A stretch of DNA of 64,000 nt from Anaerolineales bacterium (GTDB lineage: Bacteria; Chloroflexota; Anaerolineae; Anaerolineales; Villigracilaceae), in the NCBI GenBank assembly GCA_015075275.1, contig JABTUU010000001.1, positions 1,157,216 through 1,221,215 of the forward strand. The letters run 5' to 3'. The position numbers and the translations under genes are program-made. Below the pieces are notes generated by a model. That model was not told where the DNA came from. It did no database searches and saw only the letters and a list, made by a program, of their open reading frames with translations. This document shows positions 59,445-64,000 of the stretch, piece by piece (the first letter of the stretch is position 1; each line of letters begins with the position of its first letter).

Positions 59445-60461
59445 ATGACTCGAATTGCAGTAGACGCCATGGGGAGCGATCGCTATCCAACCCCAGACGT
59501 GGAAGGTGCGGTATTGGCGGCGCGCGAATACGGAGTGGGGATCGTCTTAACCGGCGACGCCGAAAAAATTCAACCTCTGCTGGAATCTCACCGCGCAAGT
59601 TCTCTGCCTATTAGCGTCGTTCATGCGCCCGAGATGTTAACCATGAACGACAAAGGCGACGATCTCGTGATAAAAGCGCGCCATAAAGACGCTAAAAATT
59701 CGATGGCAGTCGGATACGATCTCGTTAAAAATGGCGAAGCCGACGCGTTCGTCACGATGGGCAACACCGGCGCGGCGATGGTCACTGCTTTATTCCGATT
59801 AGGAAGAATCAAAGGCGTAGACCGTCCAGCCGTAGCGGTTCCCTTCCCCACGGCGAACGGCATCTGCACAATTTTAGACATCGGCGCAAATCCCGACTGC
59901 GATCCGAAAAATCTGCTGCAATTCGGGATCATGGGGAGCGTGTTTGCGGAACGCGCGCGCGGCGTGAAAACCCCCCGAATAGGGCTGGTCTCTATCGGCG
60001 AAGAAGCCGGCAAAGGCAGCGAACTCGTCAAGGCGACCTATCCGCTGCTTCAAAATGCGAACCTTAACTTCGTCGGCAACGTCGAGGGGAAGGAAATCTT
60101 CAACGGTCACGTTGATGTTGCTGTCACCGACGGCTTCACCGGCAACGTCATGCTCAAGTCATCGGAAGCGGTCGCCAAATTGCTTACCGAAAAGATTCGC
60201 GAAGCAGTCAAGAGCGGAGGTCCGCTAACGCTGCTCGGCGGAGCGTTGGTCAAGCCGGCGCTCGGTAAAATCAAAAAATTGCTCGATCCTTCGGAAGAAG
60301 GTGCGGCTCCGCTTCTAGGCGTAAACGGATTGACGTTCATCGGTCACGGTCGCTCCGACGCGCTCGCAGTGAAAAACGCGATTCGTGTGGCGAAAAATGC
60401 AATCGAATCGAACTTGTTAAGCGCGATCAAATCGGCGATTGAGGAAAGTTTGAAAAAATAG
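59445..60461 (+). CDS. plsX: Phosphate acyltransferase PlsX
   Basis: A 338-residue PlsX. N-terminal MTRIAVDAMGSDRYP, the MGNTGAAMVTALFRLGRIKGVDRPA motif, and C-terminal VTDGFTGNVMLKSSEA and VNGLTFIGHGRSDA are characteristic. It makes acyl-phosphate from acyl-ACP for phospholipid synthesis. RBS TTGGAG supports ATG 59445. Confidence 0.95.
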   Translation: MTRIAVDAMGSDRYPTPDVEGAVLAAREYGVGIVLTGDAEKIQPLLESHRASSLPISVVHAPEMLTMNDKGDDLVIKARHKDAKNSMAVGYDLVKNGEADAFVTMGNTGAAMVTALFRLGRIKGVDRPAVAVPFPTANGICTILDIGANPDCDPKNLLQFGIMGSVFAERARGVKTPRIGLVSIGEEAGKGSELVKATYPLLQNANLNFVGNVEGKEIFNGHVDVAVTDGFTGNVMLKSSEAVAKLLTEKIREAVKSGGPLTLLGGALVKPALGKIKKLLDPSEEGAAPLLGVNGLTFIGHGRSDALAVKNAIRVAKNAIESNLLSAIKSAIEESLKK

Positions 60462-60467
60462 CATAAC

Positions 60468-60485
60468 GCCGACTTAAGTCGGCGC
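60468..60485. repeat. Perfect palindrome upstream of the NERD-like gene
   Basis: CGCCGACTTAAGTCGGCG is a perfect 18-bp palindrome between plsX and the next gene, 14 bp before its ATG. It would form a tight hairpin in RNA or be a DNA site. Confidence 0.5.
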
Positions 60486-60498
60486 TATTGGAATCATT

Positions 60499-61206
60499 AT
60501 GAAAATCATCAGAAATGAAAAATTAATCAAGCGCAACGGAAAAATTGGCGGCTGGGCGATTCTAGCGGCAATTATCATCCTAGGCGCGGGCTTCTTCATC
60601 AACGTTAACAACTTGTCGGGCGACGACACCCAATTTTTCTACCTCACGTTGGGCTCGTTTATCGTCGGCTTAATTCTCGTGCAAGTCGGGCTGTATCTTA
60701 CTAACCGCTATGGCGGGCGTCCACGCATTGACGAGAAAATAGACGCGGCGCTCAAAGGCTTGTCGGGCGATTTTCACATGTATCATTTTACAACGCCTGT
60801 ATCGCATCTGCTGGTCGGACCCGCTGGGATTTGGGCGCTGCTTCCTTATCGTCAACGCGGCGTGATCGCTTATACCAAAGATCGCTGGCGCCTCAATAAC
60901 GGAGGGTTGATTCAAGCCTACATGAGCATTTTCGGTCAAGAAGGACTCGGCCGTCCCGATCTTAGCGCCGCGCACGATATTCAAGCGATCAAGAAATTTT
61001 TGGCAGATCGTCTTCAAGCAACCGAAATCCCCGAAGTAAACGCCGCCTTAGTCTTCATGAACGACGAGATCGAAATTCAAGCCGAGAATGCGCCCTTGCT
61101 CGCCATTAAAATAGATGCTGTCAAAAATTACTTCCGTCAAAAAGCCAAGGAAAAGCCGATCGCCCCAGCGATACTTACAGCGATAAAAGCCGCGCTGCCC
61201 GAGTGA
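60499..61206 (+). CDS. Membrane protein with NERD-like domain
   Basis: A 235-residue protein with two N-terminal membrane helices (about 19-37 and 49-70). The cytoplasmic part (about 75-235) has DFHMYHFTTPVSHLLVGPAGIWALLPYRQRG, which resembles the core of NERD-type nuclease-related domains. It lacks a clearly complete nuclease motif set, so catalytic activity is uncertain. Confidence 0.6.
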   Translation: MKIIRNEKLIKRNGKIGGWAILAAIIILGAGFFINVNNLSGDDTQFFYLTLGSFIVGLILVQVGLYLTNRYGGRPRIDEKIDAALKGLSGDFHMYHFTTPVSHLLVGPAGIWALLPYRQRGVIAYTKDRWRLNNGGLIQAYMSIFGQEGLGRPDLSAAHDIQAIKKFLADRLQATEIPEVNAALVFMNDEIEIQAENAPLLAIKIDAVKNYFRQKAKEKPIAPAILTAIKAALPE

Positions 61207-61308
61207 GCGTTCTACCACTGGCGCTATTCAGTCTCTAATCTCTATTCCCTCGCAATTGGAACTGGGGATTGGAGACTACGCATCTAATTATGATACACTT
61301 GTTCTATT

Positions 61309-64000
61309 ATGAACTCCATCGTAGCCATTGACATCGAAACAACGGGATTAAACGACGAGCGCGACGCGATCATCGAAATCGCCGCCGTAAAGTTCAAAGG
61401 ACGCCGCATCGAAGCGGAGTGGGCGTCGGTCATCAACCCCGGCAGGCACATCCCCGAATTCATCACCGGACTGACCGGTATCAGCGACACAGAGACGCGC
61501 AACGCCCCAAAATTACGCGAGGTTATCCACGAACTCGAAGCATTCGTCGGCGACGCGCCGGTCGTGGGACACAACATCCGCTTCGACTTAGGATTCATTC
61601 AAAAGCAAGCAGGGATACTTCACTACAACGAAGTCATTGACACCTACGAGATTGCGGCGGTGGTCATGCCTGCCGCCAGCCGCTACAACCTTGGCTCATT
61701 GGGCAAACAATTGGGCATTCTACTGCCCGCCACCCATCGCGCGCTTGACGACGCTAAAGTCACTATGGCGGCATTCAATAAGCTGTTCGAGATGGCGCGC
61801 GAACTGCCGCGCGAGTTGATAGAAGAGATCGCGCGCCTTAGCGAAGCCGTCGAATGGGATGCGCGTTGGGTCTTCCAACAAATCGTTGAATCGCAGCCTG
61901 ATGAAAACGACGAATTAAAGAAGCCGCCTAAACAAAGCGAGCGCGCAACGCGATTCGACGCTGCCAAATTCCCGCCGTTAGACAACCCTCAAGAGCCAAC
62001 GCCGCTCAACGCAGAAGAGGCTGCATCCATTCTGGAATACGGCGGACCTTTCTCTCAATATTTCGATTCATTCGAGCAAAGAGCCGAACAAGTGGAAATG
62101 ACGCGCGCCGTGTCCGACGCGCTATCGTACGGAAGTCACTTGATGGTAGAAGCCGGAACAGGCGTTGGTAAAAGTTTCGCTTATCTCATTCCTGCCGCGC
62201 TATTTGCCGTTCAAAACAACACACGCGTCGTTGTTTCAACCAACACTATCAACCTGCAAGATCAACTCATCCAGCGCGACCTGCCAAATTTGAGTCAAGC
62301 GCTCAACCTCGACCTGCGCTTCTCGGTATTGAAGGGACGTTCCAACTATCTCTGCCCACGCAAAGTGGAAAACATGCGCCATGCCTACCCGCGCAACACA
62401 GACGAAATGCGCGTACTGGCGAAAGTGTTGGTATGGCAATTAACCAATCAAAGCGGCGATCGAAGCCAGATCAACCTCACAGGTCCCGTCGAACGCGAGA
62501 TCTGGAATCGTATGTCTGCGGACGACGATGCCTGCACCTCCGAATTATGCATCAAGCGCACAGGCGGGACATGCCCGTTCTACCGCGCGAAGATCGCGGC
62601 GCAATCCGCGCATATTTTAGTCGTTAACCACGCGTTATTGTTATCCGATATCGCCACAGGGAGCAAAGTCTTACCCGAATATTCGCATCTCGTCATTGAC
62701 GAAGGTCATCACTTGGAATCGGCGACGACCAACGCCATGTCGTTCCGCCTGACTCAATTCGACTTGGATCGTATGATGAAAGAGATCGGCGGATCGAACG
62801 CGGGCGCGCTTGGAAAGCTTCTCGGCGAAACGAGCGCCGCACTTCGCCCTTCTGACTTTGGCTTGCTCCAAAAACAGGTCAGTCACGCCACCGATATGGC
62901 ATTTCGCATCGAACAGATGAATCGCGAGTTCTTCAGCGTGCTGAACGAGTTCGCGCGTTTGCAACGCGAGGGACAGTCGCCGTCAAATTACGCCTGGCAG
63001 GCGCGCGTGTTGCCTGCGACTCGCACGCTCCCGTTTTGGGATGAAGTGGAAACGGCTTGGGACGCAACCGGCGAGACGCTGCGGAATCTACTCAAAGAAT
63101 TATCCGTCATTTACAAAGCCGCCGCAGATTTATACGCGGAAGGTCACGACAACCTCGAAGACGCAATGGGCGACATTAGCAATGTAACGCGCAGGCTTAC
63201 CGAAGCCGAAGCGAACATCACAGGCATGATCAGCAAACCCAATAATGGCACAGTTTATTGGATCGAAGTACAACCGAATCAGAATCGCCTATCGCTCAAC
63301 GCCGCCCCGTTAAGTGTGGCGCCGATGGTAGAGAAATATTTATGGCATGAAAAACGTTCCGTGATTCTCACCTCTGCCACGCTGACCACACACGGCGAAT
63401 TTCAATACTTACGAAGCACCCTCGGCGCAGACGAAGCGGATGAAATGCAACTCGGTTCGCCGTACGATTACGAAAGCGCCGCCCTGCTCTATATCGCCAA
63501 CGACATCCCCGAACCGAATCAAAACGGATACGAGCAGGCGCTCAACAAAACGCTCATCGCCACCGCCAAATCCACGGGTGGACGGATGCTCGTGCTGTTC
63601 ACATCCTACTCTGCGCTAAAAAAGGCGGCGCGCGAGATCACCGCTCCGCTGGCGCGCGAAGACATCTTCGTCTACGAACAGGGCGACGGCGCGTCGCCGA
63701 ACGCGCTGCTCGAATCCTTCAAAGCGACTGAACGCGCAGCGCTGCTGGGAACCAAATCTTTCTGGGAAGGCGTGGACATACCGGGCGAATCCTTATCGGT
63801 CGTCGTTATCACGAAACTGCCCTTCGACGTTCCCACCGACCCGCTCATGGCGGCGCGTTCCGAAATGTATGAAGACTCGTTCAATCAATATTACCTCCCC
63901 GAAGCGATATTGAAATTTAGGCAGGGTTTTGGTCGTCTCATCCGCACCGCATCCGATCGCGGCGTGGTCGCTATTCTGGATCGCCGCGTGTTGACGAAGC
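61309..64000 (+). CDS. dinG: DnaQ-like exonuclease fused to DinG helicase (3' truncated by window edge)
   Basis: At least 897 codons, open to the window edge. Residues 1-165 are a DEDDh exonuclease: AIDIETTGL (motif I), VVGHNIRFDLGF (II), HRALDDAKVT (III). Residues about 240 onward are a DinG/XPD-type helicase: Walker A EAGTGVGKSFAYLIP, a four-Cys Fe-S region (YLC, DAC, ELC, TCPF), a DEGH box (VIDEGHHLESA, in place of DEAH), then ILTSATLT and GTKSFWEGVDIPGESL, FRQGFGRLIR. The fusion is the standard Firmicutes/Chloroflexota DinG form. It starts at ATG 61309, with TATGAT about 14 nt upstream and no RBS. Confidence 0.93.
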   Translation, partial: MNSIVAIDIETTGLNDERDAIIEIAAVKFKGRRIEAEWASVINPGRHIPEFITGLTGISDTETRNAPKLREVIHELEAFVGDAPVVGHNIRFDLGFIQKQAGILHYNEVIDTYEIAAVVMPAASRYNLGSLGKQLGILLPATHRALDDAKVTMAAFNKLFEMARELPRELIEEIARLSEAVEWDARWVFQQIVESQPDENDELKKPPKQSERATRFDAAKFPPLDNPQEPTPLNAEEAASILEYGGPFSQYFDSFEQRAEQVEMTRAVSDALSYGSHLMVEAGTGVGKSFAYLIPAALFAVQNNTRVVVSTNTINLQDQLIQRDLPNLSQALNLDLRFSVLKGRSNYLCPRKVENMRHAYPRNTDEMRVLAKVLVWQLTNQSGDRSQINLTGPVEREIWNRMSADDDACTSELCIKRTGGTCPFYRAKIAAQSAHILVVNHALLLSDIATGSKVLPEYSHLVIDEGHHLESATTNAMSFRLTQFDLDRMMKEIGGSNAGALGKLLGETSAALRPSDFGLLQKQVSHATDMAFRIEQMNREFFSVLNEFARLQREGQSPSNYAWQARVLPATRTLPFWDEVETAWDATGETLRNLLKELSVIYKAAADLYAEGHDNLEDAMGDISNVTRRLTEAEANITGMISKPNNGTVYWIEVQPNQNRLSLNAAPLSVAPMVEKYLWHEKRSVILTSATLTTHGEFQYLRSTLGADEADEMQLGSPYDYESAALLYIANDIPEPNQNGYEQALNKTLIATAKSTGGRMLVLFTSYSALKKAAREITAPLAREDIFVYEQGDGASPNALLESFKATERAALLGTKSFWEGVDIPGESLSVVVITKLPFDVPTDPLMAARSEMYEDSFNQYYLPEAILKFRQGFGRLIRTASDRGVVAILDRRVLTK

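Overview
The window reads as chromosomal DNA of a member of the Chloroflexota, most likely an Anaerolineae-type bacterium. This is inference. It rests on the mid-GC codon use, the Pro/Thr-rich 'TPT' tails and linkers on exported proteins, the gene repertoire (NfeD/slipin, Yip1 plus MacB-type ABC, PIG-L deacetylase, molybdenum hydroxylase with XdhC, DnaQ-DinG fusion) and TATAAT promoters that sit so close to ATG that several messages look leaderless. There is no rRNA, CRISPR array, prophage or plasmid origin. The window is mostly housekeeping DNA with two insertion sequences and two toxin-antitoxin-like loci.

Layout. 1-5.0 kb: NfeD and slipin membrane pair, RimI acetyltransferase, RNase D and a beta-CASP RNA nuclease, then tRNA-Ser. 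5-10.6 kb: a frameshifted nadE whose original stop still overlaps an MFS transporter start, a SWIM-finger mini-protein behind its own leader and terminator, an L,D-transpeptidase, an orphan DNA methyltransferase and a degenerate response regulator with a 12-bp inverted repeat upstream. 10.6-18 kb: initiator tRNA, an unknown protein with smpB, two class III aminotransferases flanking a DUF4258/DUF2283 pair, a vapBC locus whose toxin carries an in-frame amber codon, tRNA-Thr and a glycosyltransferase. 18-23.6 kb: mainly minus-strand small enzymes and lipoproteins, tRNA-Arg and a decayed IS1-type element. 23.6-31 kb: rarA, a histidine phosphatase, and a minus-strand export operon (Yip1, ATPase, secreted TIG/CARDB protein, MacB-like permease). 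31-39 kb: a trans-sulfuration enzyme, a deoxynucleoside kinase, phosphohexomutase, surface proteins and an IS5-family element. 39-45 kb: tatD, polyprenyl synthase, yceD, metG and an MFS transporter. 45-53.9 kb: a molybdenum hydroxylase cluster with XdhC, then an SPFH-HTH fusion. 53.9-64 kb: nnr, a polar amino-acid ABC transporter with a DDAH-type hydrolase, tRNA-Leu, plsX and a DnaQ-DinG helicase that runs off the end.

The most striking item is the 160-bp metG leader. A good promoter leads with almost no 5' UTR into a 24-codon ORF with five Met codons, followed by an intrinsic terminator and then methionyl-tRNA synthetase. A segment between the last Met codon and the leader stop can pair with the terminator's left arm. 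This is the architecture of ribosome-mediated transcription attenuation, here sensing methionyl-tRNA. Second is a molybdenum hydroxylase whose fused ferredoxin-like domain has lost all four plant-type [2Fe-2S] cysteines while keeping the second cluster. Third is the recurrent TATAAT-6 nt-ATG promoter arrangement.
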